Origin: Actinoplanes palleronii
GTDB taxonomy: Bacteria; Actinomycetota; Actinomycetes; Mycobacteriales; Micromonosporaceae
Assembly: GCF_016862315.1 (NCBI RefSeq)
Contig: NZ_BOMS01000080.1
Coordinates: forward strand, 1 to 56,302
Length of the DNA: 56,302 nucleotides
Reading direction: 5' to 3'
Shown: positions 25,373 through 33,558 of the stretch, piece by piece
Position numbering within the stretch: the stretch's first letter is position 1
Layout: the number at the start of each line of letters is the position of its first letter
Made by a program: the position numbers and the translations under genes
The notes under the pieces: model-generated
The model's input: only the letters and a program-made list of their open reading frames with translations
Database searches by the model: none
Told to the model about the DNA's origin: nothing

Positions 25373-25981
25373 AACGAAGCCGCGGCCGGTCTCGTCCAGC
25401 GACTCCCGGGCCAGATCGTGGAAGCTGATGTCGGGGCGGCGCTCCAGCCACACGTTCAGCGAGACACGCAGCACGGCCAGGAACGTGGTCGCGATGAGCT
25501 GCGCTCGTACCCCCAAGGGGTCACCCGGACCGAGGCGGACCGCAACCTCGGCGGCGAGTTCGCGTTCCAGCGCGGCGAACGTCTGCACCTGCGCCGCGGC
25601 CAGCGACGGATGCCGGCGAACCATCCGGCTGCGGGCGATCCACTCCGGATCGAGGTCGCCCTGCTGGCCGTAGAACTCCTCGGCCGCGGCGCTGAGCGCG
25701 GCCCACGGCGACTCGGTCGCCGGCCGCTCCCGGGCCAGGCCCGCCAGCAGCCGCATCCGTTGCAGGTCACCGTAGAAGAGCGCTTCCTCCTTGTTGGCGA
25801 AGTAGTTCGAGAACGTCCGCCGGGAGACGCCCGCCTCGTCCGCGATCGCCTCGACCGTGATCTTCTCCGGCCCGTGCTCGAACGCCAGGCGCAATGACGC
25901 CTCATGCAGCGCCTGCCGGGTGGCCGCCTTCTTCCGCTCGCGCAGGCCGGGCTGCTCCGGCTCGGAGGTCGTGGCGCTCAT
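25370..25981 (-). CDS. TetR family transcriptional regulator
   Basis: 203 aa. Helix-turn-helix in KKAATRQALHEASLRLAFEHGPEKITVEAIADEAGVSRRTFSNYFANKEEALFYG (about 18-72). ATG at 25981 was chosen because TACGCT lies 7 nt upstream (leaderless pattern); a second ATG at 26007 is possible. The divergent MarR-MFS operon is its probable target along with itself. Confidence 0.88.
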   Translation of the reverse strand: MSATTSEPEQPGLRERKKAATRQALHEASLRLAFEHGPEKITVEAIADEAGVSRRTFSNYFANKEEALFYGDLQRMRLLAGLARERPATESPWAALSAAAEEFYGQQGDLDPEWIARSRMVRRHPSLAAAQVQTFAALERELAAEVAVRLGPGDPLGVRAQLIATTFLAVLRVSLNVWLERRPDISFHDLARESLDETGRGFV

Positions 25982-26011
25982 GCCGCCGAGCGTACCGGCG
26001 ACGCTCATCAC

Positions 26012-26024
26012 TTCCCAACGGGAA
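26012..26024. promoter_or_regulatory. Candidate operator between TetR and MarR genes
   Basis: Inverted repeat TTCCC-AAC-GGGAA. It sits where the -35 region of the TetR gene would fall, so it fits an autoregulatory operator. Confidence 0.45.
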
Positions 26025-26027
26025 AAC

Positions 26028-26056
26028 TTGCGCACTGGGCAACTTGAGCAGATAGT
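26028..26056 (+). promoter_or_regulatory. Candidate promoter of the MarR-MFS operon
   Basis: TTGCGC at 26028-26033 and GATAGT at 26051-26056 with a 17-nt spacer. The -10 overlaps TAGTTGTAtgTACCAAGCA (26053-26071), an imperfect palindrome of the MarR-site type. Confidence 0.5.
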
Positions 26057-26087
26057 TGTATGTACCAAGCACTGCGAAGGAGCCGCC

Positions 26088-26570
26088 ATGACACACCCCG
26101 GTGGCACCGAACGGCACCAGCTGCTGGCGACCATGCACGAGGTCATCAAGGCGGTCCGCCTGCTCAAGCAGGACCGCCCACCGACCCTCGCGGCCGTCCC
26201 GGTGGGCACCGTCGGCGTCCTCTCCGAGATCCGCGCCCGGGAGACCACCGGCTGCCACGCCAAAGAGCTGGCCGCCGACAACGCACTCGACCCCTCCACG
26301 ATCAGCCGGGCCGTCGCCGCCCTGGTCCGCACCGGGCTGGTGGCCCGCAGCGCCGACCCCGCCGACGGCCGCGCCAGCACGCTGCACCTGACCGACCAGG
26401 GCCGGGACGTCCTCGACGCCGCACAGGCGCATTACGAGACCCGGTTCGCGGCAGCGCTGCGCGACTGGAGCCCGCAGGAGATCACCGACTTCACGGCCGC
26501 GCTGCAGCGCTTCGCCCGCGACCTCATCGACCAGCACACCCACGCACCTGAACTGGAGGCGGCGCGATGA
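26088..26570 (+). CDS. MarR family transcriptional regulator
   Basis: 160-aa winged-helix repressor: KELAADNALDPSTISRAVAALVRTGLVARSADPADGRASTLHLTDQGRDVL contains the recognition helix and the wing. GAAGGAG precedes the ATG by 5 nt. Its TGA overlaps the ATG of the MFS gene (ATGA), the classic layout of a repressor that controls its own efflux pump. Confidence 0.92.
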   Translation: MTHPGGTERHQLLATMHEVIKAVRLLKQDRPPTLAAVPVGTVGVLSEIRARETTGCHAKELAADNALDPSTISRAVAALVRTGLVARSADPADGRASTLHLTDQGRDVLDAAQAHYETRFAAALRDWSPQEITDFTAALQRFARDLIDQHTHAPELEAAR

Positions 26571-28147
26571 GCGCTCCGACCATCACTCGCTCGGAACCGG
26601 GAGCGATGACCCACCGCGAGATCCTGGAGGCCCTCTCCGGCCTGCTGCTCGTGCTCTTCGTCGCGATGTCGAGCTCGACGATCGTCTCGACCGCGCTGCC
26701 GCGGATCATCGGTGACCTCAACGGCTCGCAGACCCAGTACACCTGGGTGGTCACCGCGACCCTGCTGACCGCCACCGCGTCCACCCCGATCTGGGGCAAG
26801 CTGGCCGACCTCTACAGCAAGAAGACGCTGGTCCAGATCTCGATCGTGGTGTTCGTGCTGGGCTCGATCCTGGCCGGCATCACGCAGAACACCGAGCAGC
26901 TGATCGCCGCCCGGGCCTTCCAGGGCCTCGGCATGGGCGGTGTGCAGGCGCTGGTCCAGGTCGCCATCGCGGCGATGATCCCGCCGCGGGAGCGCGGACG
27001 GTACAACGGCTACCTCGGTGGCGTGATGGGCCTGGCCACGGTCGCCGGCCCGCTGCTCGGCGGCGTGATCGTCGACACCGACGCGCTCGGCTGGCGCTGG
27101 TGCTTCTTCATCGGCATCCCGCTCGCCCTGGTCTCCCTGGTGGTGCTGCAGAAGACCCTGCACCTGCCGGTGATCCGCCGGAGCAACGTGAAGATCGACT
27201 ACCTGGGCGCCACCCTGATCGCGGCCGGCGTCAGCGTCATCCTGGTCTGGGTGTCGTTCGTGGACAGCTCGTTCGCCTGGATCTCCTGGCAGAGCTTCGT
27301 CATGGTCGGCGCCGGCGTGGCCCTGCTCGCCCTGGCCACCTGGGTCGAGTCCCGGGCCGCCGAGCCGGTCGTCCCGCTCTCGATCGTCCGCCAGCGCACC
27401 ACCGCCCTGTCGATCCTGGGCAGCCTCGCGGTCGGCATGGCGATGTTCGGCGGCGCGGTCTTCCTCGGGCAGTACTTCCAGATCGGCCGCGGCTACAGCC
27501 CGACCGAGGCCGGCCTGCTGACCGTCCCGATGATGTTCGGCCTGGCCCTCGCGTCGACGATCGCCGGCCGGCTGATCACCCGGAGCGGCAACATCAAGCC
27601 GTACGTGGTGGCCGGCACGATCATCCTGGTCGCCGGGTTCGCCGGGCTCTCGTTCCTCGACCACGACACCCCGCTCTGGTACGTCGGTATCGCGATGTTC
27701 CTGGTCGGCGCGGGTGTCGGCATGTCGATGCAGAACCTGGTGCTGGCGGTGCAGAACACCGTGTCACTCAAGGACATCGGCGCGGCCAGCTCGACCGTCG
27801 CGTTCTTCCGCTCGCTCGGCGGCACGATCGGCGTCTCGGTGCTCGGCGCGGTGCTGGCCCACCGGGTGTCCGACTCGATGACCGACCAGCTCGCCGCGAT
27901 CGGCGTGCAGTCCACCGGTGGCGGCGACGTCAGCCCGCTGAACCTGGGCAGCCTGCCGCCGGCCATCCAGCACATCGTGCGGGTGTCGTACGGCGACGCG
28001 ACCGGCCACATCTTCCTGATCTCCATGGGCATCGCGGTGGTCGGGGTGATCGCCGCGATCATGATGAAACCGGCCAAGCTGCGCAGCACGGTCGATCTGG
28101 CCGCACCGAAGACGGACGAGCCGGAACTCGCCGTCACCAGCAAATAG
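26567..28147 (+). CDS. MFS drug efflux transporter (DHA2/EmrB-QacA type)
   Basis: 526 aa with about 14 hydrophobic helices. Motifs: TVVTATLL-like proline-containing helix 2 region, GKLADLYSKKT (motif A after TM2), and a motif C-like GLATVAGPLLGGVIVD in TM5. Proton-driven export of hydrophobic drugs is the usual function. Translation is coupled to marR. A strong hairpin follows the gene. Confidence 0.92.
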   Translation: MSAPTITRSEPGAMTHREILEALSGLLLVLFVAMSSSTIVSTALPRIIGDLNGSQTQYTWVVTATLLTATASTPIWGKLADLYSKKTLVQISIVVFVLGSILAGITQNTEQLIAARAFQGLGMGGVQALVQVAIAAMIPPRERGRYNGYLGGVMGLATVAGPLLGGVIVDTDALGWRWCFFIGIPLALVSLVVLQKTLHLPVIRRSNVKIDYLGATLIAAGVSVILVWVSFVDSSFAWISWQSFVMVGAGVALLALATWVESRAAEPVVPLSIVRQRTTALSILGSLAVGMAMFGGAVFLGQYFQIGRGYSPTEAGLLTVPMMFGLALASTIAGRLITRSGNIKPYVVAGTIILVAGFAGLSFLDHDTPLWYVGIAMFLVGAGVGMSMQNLVLAVQNTVSLKDIGAASSTVAFFRSLGGTIGVSVLGAVLAHRVSDSMTDQLAAIGVQSTGGGDVSPLNLGSLPPAIQHIVRVSYGDATGHIFLISMGIAVVGVIAAIMMKPAKLRSTVDLAAPKTDEPELAVTSK

Positions 28148-28160
28148 TTCTCTCCTGGCG

Positions 28161-28188
28161 GCGCCCGGACTCCACCGAGTCCGGGCGC
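28161..28188 (+). terminator. Terminator of the MarR-MFS operon
   Basis: GCGCCCGGACTC and GAGTCCGGGCGC form a perfect 12-bp stem around CACC, followed by TGTTCCC. Confidence 0.88.
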
Positions 28189-28236
28189 TGTTCCCATTCC
28201 GCGACCCAGATCACCTGCCGGAAACCGAAACCTTCT

Positions 28237-28271
28237 GTTGACAGAGAGCTAACCTCGGTTGACGGAGAGCT
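28237..28271 (+). promoter_or_regulatory. Two direct repeats GTTGACrGAGAGCT before the diguanylate cyclase gene
   Basis: The 14-mer starts at 28237 and 28258, exactly 21 bp (two helical turns) apart, with one mismatch. Each contains TTGAC. It could be an activator site or overlapping -35 boxes; no matching -10 is clear. Confidence 0.4.
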
Positions 28272-28347
28272 GATCATCGGCACGGTTTTCCTCAGCCCGG
28301 GCTCTCCGTGACCGATCAGTCGGCCGACCACGGAGAGGAGCCCCGGG

Positions 28348-29937
28348 TTGAACGAGCGTGTGATGGACGCCGAGGCGCTGTCGGCCGTCCTCCTCAGCAT
28401 CGAGGACAAGCGATCCTGGGACGCCCGCGCCGAGCTGATCCGGACGAGCGAGCTCGAGCAGCTCGCGATCGACCTCGGCGACGAGCTGCTCGCCATGCGG
28501 GCCCGACTCTGCAAGATCAATATGCGGATGCGCTGCGGTGACCTCGCGGCGGCCGCCGAGGACATCTGGCACGTCAACCAGTGGGCGGTCGAGCACGACG
28601 CCCACCAGCTGCTGGCGCGCACCCACCTGATCTGGACCTCCATCCACCTGCACCTCGGCGACGCCGAGCAGGGCCTGGAGCACGCGGTCCTCGCGGTCGA
28701 GCTGCTCGACGACGAGTCCACCGATCACATGCACGTCTGGCACCGGACCAAGCTGGCCGACGCGCTGTATTTCGCCGACGACATGGACGGCGCCCGGATC
28801 CGGTACGCCCAGGCCGAGGAGGTGGCGCTCCGGCTCGGCTCGCCGGCGCTGCTCTGCCTGCTGAACAACTACGCGTACGTCGAGTCCACCGGCGGCGACC
28901 AGAAGCGGGCCAACGAGATCGCCGAGCGGCTGCTGCGGCTCGCCGACGAATGGCACATCCCGATGGAACCGGCATTTCTCGACACCATCGGTTCCATCCA
29001 GATCATCAACGGTGACTTCGCGGCGGCCGAGGAGACCATGCGCCGCTGCCTCGAGCTGCACGCCAAGGGCAAGTGGGACGACGCCAACGACATGGCGCAA
29101 TACCTGGTCACCCTCGCCCAGGTGCAGCGCGGCCTGGGCAAGTACGACCTGGCCCAGGCCAACCTCGAGGAGGCTCACCGGCAGTGCCTCGAGCGCGACC
29201 TCGGTGAGTCGCTGGTCCGCCTGCACCTCGAGCAGGCCGAGCTGTACGCGGCCCGCGGCGACTTCGAGGCGGCCTTCGCCGCGCACAAGGTCTTCTTCGA
29301 GGCACACCACCAGCAGCAGTCCCTGCAGAAAGAGGCGCGCGCCCGGACCCGGCAGGCCATGTTCGAGACCGTCGAGGCACGTCAGGAGGCCGAGCGGTTC
29401 CGCGAGCAGGCCCGCCGTGACCCGCTCACCGGCCTGCACAACCGCCGGTACGTCGACGAGCGCCTGCCCGACCTGATCCGCACCGATCCGGCGCTGACCG
29501 TGGCCCTGGTCGACCTCGACCACTTCAAGCAGATCAACGACCAGCTCTCGCACGACGTCGGTGACCAGGTGCTGGTCCGGGTGGCGCAGGTGCTGGCCCG
29601 GGAAGTGGCCGCGGCCTGCCCGGAGGGTTTCGTGGCCCGGATGGGTGGCGAGGAGTTCCTGGTGGTGCTGCCGGGCACCGCCGTGCCACGGGCCACCGCG
29701 CAGCTCGACGACATCCGGCGCACGCTCCGTAACCAGCACTGGTCGCCGATCACCCGCCACCTCCCGGTCACGGTGAGCATCGGTGTGGCCGGTCTGATCG
29801 ATGCCGAGGAACGCGCCCAGGCACCCCTACTGTCCACTGCGGACGGTCATCTGTACGCTGCCAAGCACGGTGGACGTGATCGTGTGGTGTCCGCCGCTGA
29901 TCTTCGGGGGTTCGCCGGACACGCCTCGGCCGCCTGA
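28348..29937 (+). CDS. Diguanylate cyclase with TPR-like N-terminal domain
   Basis: 529 aa. Residues about 20-330 are alpha-helical repeats of TPR type (LEHAVLAVELLDDES, YAQAEEVALRLGS, LAQVQRGLGKYDLAQANLEEAHRQ), then a coiled-coil connector (KEARARTRQAMFETVEARQEAERFREQ) and a GGDEF domain (about 365-520) with the active motif GGEEF in ARMGGEEFLVVLPG. No RxxD inhibitory site is visible 5 residues before GGEEF. It should make c-di-GMP from two GTP. TTG at 28348 has AGGAG 8 nt upstream; ATG at 28363 is an alternative. Confidence 0.88.
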   Translation: MNERVMDAEALSAVLLSIEDKRSWDARAELIRTSELEQLAIDLGDELLAMRARLCKINMRMRCGDLAAAAEDIWHVNQWAVEHDAHQLLARTHLIWTSIHLHLGDAEQGLEHAVLAVELLDDESTDHMHVWHRTKLADALYFADDMDGARIRYAQAEEVALRLGSPALLCLLNNYAYVESTGGDQKRANEIAERLLRLADEWHIPMEPAFLDTIGSIQIINGDFAAAEETMRRCLELHAKGKWDDANDMAQYLVTLAQVQRGLGKYDLAQANLEEAHRQCLERDLGESLVRLHLEQAELYAARGDFEAAFAAHKVFFEAHHQQQSLQKEARARTRQAMFETVEARQEAERFREQARRDPLTGLHNRRYVDERLPDLIRTDPALTVALVDLDHFKQINDQLSHDVGDQVLVRVAQVLAREVAAACPEGFVARMGGEEFLVVLPGTAVPRATAQLDDIRRTLRNQHWSPITRHLPVTVSIGVAGLIDAEERAQAPLLSTADGHLYAAKHGGRDRVVSAADLRGFAGHASAA

Positions 29938-29978
29938 CCTTGCCGTCTCACTCCGTAGTCAGAAACGGATTGCGGGGG

Positions 29979-30007
29979 TTAAGTCGGTCAATCGTTGGCG
30001 CTAGGCT
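29979..30007 (+). promoter_or_regulatory. Candidate promoter of the DUF574 gene
   Basis: TTAAGT at 29979-29984 and TAGGCT at 30002-30007 with a 17-nt spacer, 52 nt before the GTG start. Confidence 0.55.
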
Positions 30008-30058
30008 GTACGCGCTGTCGAAGATCGACGGTCGGGTTCGGCGCGCAAGGAGGCGGTC

Positions 30059-30883
30059 GTGCAAAGCAGTGGCAACTCCGCAACCAACGAGGTCGCCCCG
30101 CCCGGCGTCAATATCAACGTGCCGCACTCGGCCCGCATCTACGACTACTGGCTCGGCGGCAAGGACAACTTCGCCGTCGACCGCGCGGTCGGCGAGGCGA
30201 TGATCCAGGCTATCCCCGGTATGCGGTACATGGCCGGCGAGAACCGCAAGTTCGTGCACCGGGCCGCCCGCGACCTGGTCGCCAAAGAGGGCATCCGCCA
30301 GTTCCTGGACGTCGGCACCGGCATCCCGACCCGGCCCAACCTGCACGAGATCGCCCAGCAGATCGCGCCGGAGACCCGGGTCGTCTACGTCGACAACGAC
30401 CCGATCGTCCTGGTGCACGCCCGCGCGCTGATGCTCAGCTCCCCGGAGGGTCGCAGCGAGTACATCAGCGCCGATCTCCGCGACGCCGGATCGATCCTCA
30501 ACGATCCGATCCTCAGCGACACGCTCGACCTCACCAAGCCGATCGGCCTCACCCTGATCGCCGTGCTGATGCTCCTCGCCGACGCGGACGATCCGTGGAG
30601 CACGGTGGCCGCGCTGCGCGACGCCATGCCGTCCGGGAGCTGCCTGGCGATCACCCACCCGACCGCCGACTTCAACCCCGACGAGGTGAACACCGCGGTC
30701 GCCGCCGCGACCGGCGCCGGGATGACGCTGGTGGCGCGCAGCCAGGAGGCGGTCGCCCGCTTCTTCGGCGACTGGGAGCTGCTGGAGCCGGGCCTGGTCC
30801 CGGTCTCGGCCTGGCGGCCGGACACCGAGGTGGCCGATCCGCAAGCGGCGTACTACTGGGCGGGCGTCGCCCGCAAGCCCTGA
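30059..30883 (+). CDS. SAM-dependent methyltransferase, DUF574 family
   Basis: 274-aa actinomycete-specific family (PF04672 type). Signatures: PHSARIYDYWLGGKDNFAVDR near the N-terminus, FLDVGTGIPTRPNLHEIAQ (SAM-binding motif I), VVYVDNDPIVLVHARAL and AVLMLLADADDPW. The GTG start has AAGGAGG upstream. Methyl acceptor unknown. Such genes are numerous in Streptomyces and Micromonosporaceae genomes, which supports the taxonomic guess. Confidence 0.9.
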   Translation: MQSSGNSATNEVAPPGVNINVPHSARIYDYWLGGKDNFAVDRAVGEAMIQAIPGMRYMAGENRKFVHRAARDLVAKEGIRQFLDVGTGIPTRPNLHEIAQQIAPETRVVYVDNDPIVLVHARALMLSSPEGRSEYISADLRDAGSILNDPILSDTLDLTKPIGLTLIAVLMLLADADDPWSTVAALRDAMPSGSCLAITHPTADFNPDEVNTAVAAATGAGMTLVARSQEAVARFFGDWELLEPGLVPVSAWRPDTEVADPQAAYYWAGVARKP

Positions 30884-30932
30884 GTCGTGCTCCCTCGGGC
30901 TTCTTCCACGCATAACGCCTGAGGCGCACCGG

Positions 30933-30972
30933 ATCGGCCCCGCCCACTGCCCGGGCGGGGCCGATTTCTTTC
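30933..30972 (+). terminator. Terminator after DUF574 gene
   Basis: ATCGGCCCCGCCC and GGGCGGGGCCGAT pair over 13 bp around ACTGCCC, then TTCTTT. Confidence 0.9.
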
Positions 30973-31178
30973 CGGTGGTCCAGGCCGGCTTTCCACTTCC
31001 GGCCTTTTCCCGGTACGTCGGGAGAGCGGCGTCCCGGGCACCTTGCCGTCCCCGCCTCCCGCCCCGGCGGGGTCCGGCAAGCCTCTTACTTTTCCGCGGC
31101 CATCTCACACAACCCCTTGTGACCGCCGACCGCGGCGTCTGTCACTCCCCCGGCGCTGTCGCTGGGGTGGAAGACCGA
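30973..31178. other. Gene-free stretch
   Basis: Part of a 336-nt gap between the DUF574 gene and the convergent minus-strand hypotheticals. Apart from the two terminators at its ends I see no supported feature. Confidence 0.55.
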
Positions 31179-31213
31179 GTGGGTGGTCCAGCACGGGGAA
31201 CCAGACCACCCAC
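31179..31213 (-). terminator. Terminator of the 31220-31838 gene pair
   Basis: GTGGGTGGTC and GACCACCCAC form a perfect 10-bp stem around a 15-nt loop, directly beyond the stop of the minus-strand gene at 31220. Confidence 0.75.
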
Positions 31214-31219
31214 CCGGCG

Positions 31220-31609
31220 TCATACCGGCGTGTCTCGCAACACCCGAAGTCTTGGCCGTTTGCAGGCCGGTGGCACCGGGACGCGCCCGGCCCGGATCAG
31301 CACCTCGCGGACCGCACCCTCGCGGCCGTCCGGATCGACCACGATGCCGCGCACACCGAGCCAGGTCTCACCGTCGTGCGGGATCGGCCGGTGCCAGTCG
31401 ACCCGGACCACCCGCATCCGCAGCGTGCCGATGCCATAGCAGTAGTCGGACTCGGCGAACTCGTGCACCGGCCAGCGGGGCCGGCTCGGCCGCAGCCGGT
31501 CGTCACGGACGCGCGGCGCCGAGGCCATCCACCGCGAACGGGCGTGCGGATGCCCCACGGCCTGATTGCCGTGACAACGGACGAGGTCACTCGCGCGCGT
31601 CTGACTCAC
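31220..31609 (-). CDS. Hypothetical protein
   Basis: Up to 129 aa. The centre (SDYCYGIGTLRMRVVRVDWHRPIPHDGETWLGVRGIVVDPDGREG) looks like a beta-rich fold. A GTG at 31609 lies immediately behind GAGGAGG and overlaps the upstream gene by 23 nt; ATG at 31528 is an alternative with a weak site. I do not recognise a family. Coupling to the upstream gene and a shared terminator support a two-gene operon. Confidence 0.55.
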   Translation of the reverse strand: MSQTRASDLVRCHGNQAVGHPHARSRWMASAPRVRDDRLRPSRPRWPVHEFAESDYCYGIGTLRMRVVRVDWHRPIPHDGETWLGVRGIVVDPDGREGAVREVLIRAGRVPVPPACKRPRLRVLRDTPV

Positions 31610-31838
31610 CCTCCTCGGCCGGCGGCTCGGCGACGGTTGTCCCGCCGGGCCGACTCAGTGCGTAACGAACACTGCCGAACCGGTGACTGACCGCGCTGGC
31701 CCGCGAGGACGCGGCGACCACGTCATCAGTGATCGCCAAGTCCCGATGAACCGGTGGCGGATTGCCCCGGCGCGGACTCACGGCCGCACCGGGGTCACCC
31801 GAATCGGGGTGTTCTGGGCCGATGTTGGGAATCGACAT
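31587..31838 (-). CDS. Small hypothetical protein
   Basis: 83 aa, rich in Pro, Ser, Ala and Glu, probably disordered, with an acidic end (AEEGESDARE). ATG at 31838 has AGAGG about 9 nt upstream. It overlaps the following gene by 23 nt. No family is recognised. Confidence 0.5.
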   Translation of the reverse strand: MSIPNIGPEHPDSGDPGAAVSPRRGNPPPVHRDLAITDDVVAASSRASAVSHRFGSVRYALSRPGGTTVAEPPAEEGESDARE

Positions 31839-32003
31839 GCTGGTTAACCTCTCGCTCGGACGCCCCCGCCAGGGAGCCTTGCGTCGAGGCCGCAGACGTC
31901 GCTCCGCGACCGGCCCGTCACCTAAAGATGTCACCCTGAGTGACCCTCCTTCGGTGCCTCACGTGAGTTATCATGCTCAGAATCCCGTGCCTACGCAAGG
32001 CCA

Positions 32004-32016
32004 GATGCACGTGCAT
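32004..32016. promoter_or_regulatory. Palindrome ATGCACGTGCAT upstream of the DUF397 gene
   Basis: Perfect 12-bp palindrome about 86 nt before the DUF397 start, followed by TTGCATC. The 12-mer GATGCACGTGCA (32004-32015) recurs at 33676-33687 upstream of the XRE regulator gene, so it is a candidate shared operator. Confidence 0.5.
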
Positions 32017-32095
32017 TTGCATCACCACCGATTTAGGCATGCGGACAACACCTCCCGGGTCGAAGGGCGATCCGGGCAGACCGAGGGAGCTACAC

Positions 32096-32332
32096 ATGGC
32101 CTACGTGGTCAACGGCATGCCAGCCGGTCAGCTGCAGGACGTGACCTGGCAGAAGAGCCGTCGCAGCAACCCGAGCGGCAACTGCGTGGAGTGCGCCGTC
32201 CTGCCCGGCGGCGACGTCGCCGTGCGCAACTCCCGCGACCCGGAGGGCGCCGCCCTGATCTACACCCGGGCCGAGATCGTGGCGTTCCTGGGCGGGGTTC
32301 GCGATGGGGACTTCGACAACCTGGTGGCCTGA
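32096..32332 (+). CDS. DUF397 domain protein
   Basis: 78-aa protein with the DUF397 core WQKSRRSNPSGNCVECAVLPGGDVAVRNSRDPEGAALIYTRAEIVAFLGGVRDGDFD. ATG at 32096 has GAGGGAG 6 nt upstream. DUF397 proteins occur as partners of XRE regulators (WhiJ-like pairs, studied in Streptomyces development), and such a regulator gene lies 0.3 kb away on the other strand. A regulator/modulator pair is therefore inferred. Confidence 0.9.
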   Translation: MAYVVNGMPAGQLQDVTWQKSRRSNPSGNCVECAVLPGGDVAVRNSRDPEGAALIYTRAEIVAFLGGVRDGDFDNLVA

Positions 32333-32344
32333 AACAGCCAAAAA

Positions 32345-32412
32345 CCGGCCCGGTCGGAACCTGCCGACCGGCCATCTTGACGAGCGCGTCCGCCAAGCGG
32401 ACGCGCTTCGTG
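32345..32412 (+). terminator. Two consecutive hairpins after the DUF397 gene
   Basis: First hairpin: GGCCCGGTCGG and CCGACCGGCC around AACCTG (about 32348-32375). Second: AGCGCGTCCGC and GCGGACGCGCT around CAA (about 32384-32408), followed by a pyrimidine-rich TCGTGCTTTCC. Confidence 0.7.
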
Positions 32413-32430
32413 CTTTCCACCCCTGCCCGC

Positions 32431-32477
32431 ACGGGCGCGGGGTCACACGGGCGCGGGGTCACACGGGCGCGGGGCAC
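32431..32477 (+). repeat. 16-bp tandem repeat, three copies
   Basis: ACGGGCGCGGGGTCAC at 32431 and 32447, and a 15-nt variant at 32463. It lies between the DUF397 terminator and repeat element A1. Confidence 0.9.
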
Positions 32478-32504
32478 GGCCGCAGGGCCCGCTGGCGGGT
32501 CGCT

Positions 32505-32557
32505 GGCTGGTGCTCAGGGGTGCCTCAACGCCCGCGAGAGACCCCTGGCAGCCAGCC
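32505..32557 (+). repeat. 53-nt hairpin repeat A, copy 1
   Basis: Begins GGCTGGTGCTCAGGGGT and ends ACCCCTGGCAGCCAGCC. The arms pair with an internal mismatch bubble. Same length as copies at 32590 and 52953. Together with the neighbouring tandem repeat it fills much of the 335-nt gap 32333-32667, which has no gene. Confidence 0.8.
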
Positions 32558-32589
32558 GGAGCCGGGCACGCAGGCACGGCCGGGAGGCC

Positions 32590-32642
32590 GGCTGGTGCTC
32601 AGGGGTGTCTCGACGCCCGCGAGGCAGCCCTGAGCGCCAGCC
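32590..32642 (+). repeat. 53-nt hairpin repeat A, copy 2
   Basis: GGCTGGTGCTCAGGG pairs with CCCTGAGCGCCAGCC nearly perfectly; the inner part CTCG-ACGCCCG-CGAG forms a second stem. It is in the same orientation as copy 1, 85 nt away, and lies next to the 3' end of the XRE gene (32668). Confidence 0.85.
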
Positions 32643-32667
32643 GAGGACCGTGGGTGGGCGCGGGGGC

Positions 32668-33558
32668 TCAGATGGGGCGGCCGACCTCGTGGAGGAGCTT
32701 GCCGAGGATCTCCGGGGTGTGGTTCGGGGGCTCGGCGTCGATGCAGACCCGCTCCATCGCCATCGCGTACTGGTCCACGTCCTCGCGCTTGTCGAGGTAG
32801 ATCGCGCTGGTCAGCTGCTCGACGTAGACCACGTCGGGGAGCTCCGGCTCGGGGAACCGCAGGATCGCGAACGGGCCGCCGGCCGCGGCGTGCCCACCGG
32901 CGGTGAACGGGATGATCTGCAGCCGCACGCTCGGCAGCTTCGACGCCTCGATCAGCGACTCGATCTGCGAGCGCATCACGTCGACACCGCCGATCGGCCG
33001 GCGCAGCACCGCCTCGTCGATCACGGCCCACAGCTGAGGGCCACCCGGACGGGTGAGAATCTGCTGCCGCTGACGCCGTACCTCGACCCGCCGGTTGATC
33101 TCCTCGGCGGTGGCACCGGCATGCCCGAGCATGATCACGGCGCGCGCGTACTCCGGCGTCTGAAGCAGACCCGGGACAAACTGGATCTCGTACGTACGAA
33201 TGAGCGTGGCGGCGGCCTCGAGCCCGAGGTACGCCTGGAACCAGGACGGAAGGACGTCGTTGAGTTGCTGCCACCAGCCGGGACTGTTCGCCTGCCGGGC
33301 GAGGCCGATCAGCGCGTCGCGCTCCTCGCTGGCGACCACGCCATACAAGGTCAACAGGTCCGCGACGTCGCGTTCCTTGAAGCTGACCCGGCCGAGCTCC
33401 ATCCGACTGATCTTGGAGCCGGAGGCACGGATCTCGTACCCCGCGGACTCTCGGGTGATCCCTTTCGACTCCCGCAGCTTCCGAAGCTGGGAACCGAGCA
33501 GAATGCGCAGCACCGTGGGGCCGCCGCCCGGCGCCTCCTCCTGCGTACCCGCGCTCAC
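32668..33558 (-). CDS. XRE-type helix-turn-helix regulator with DUF5753-like domain
   Basis: 296 aa. HTH (LGSQLRKLRESKGITRESAGYEIRASGSKISRMELGRVSFKERDV, about 18-62) followed by the large C-terminal domain (YEIQFVPGLLQTPEYARAVI, RRQRQQILTR, DEAVLRRPIGG, LQIIPFTAGGHAA) of WhiJ-like regulators. GTG at 33558 was chosen because GAGGAG lies 5-6 nt upstream; an ATG at 33597 has no such site. Likely partner of the DUF397 protein encoded at 32096. Confidence 0.9.
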   Translation of the reverse strand: MSAGTQEEAPGGGPTVLRILLGSQLRKLRESKGITRESAGYEIRASGSKISRMELGRVSFKERDVADLLTLYGVVASEERDALIGLARQANSPGWWQQLNDVLPSWFQAYLGLEAAATLIRTYEIQFVPGLLQTPEYARAVIMLGHAGATAEEINRRVEVRRQRQQILTRPGGPQLWAVIDEAVLRRPIGGVDVMRSQIESLIEASKLPSVRLQIIPFTAGGHAAAGGPFAILRFPEPELPDVVYVEQLTSAIYLDKREDVDQYAMAMERVCIDAEPPNHTPEILGKLLHEVGRPI

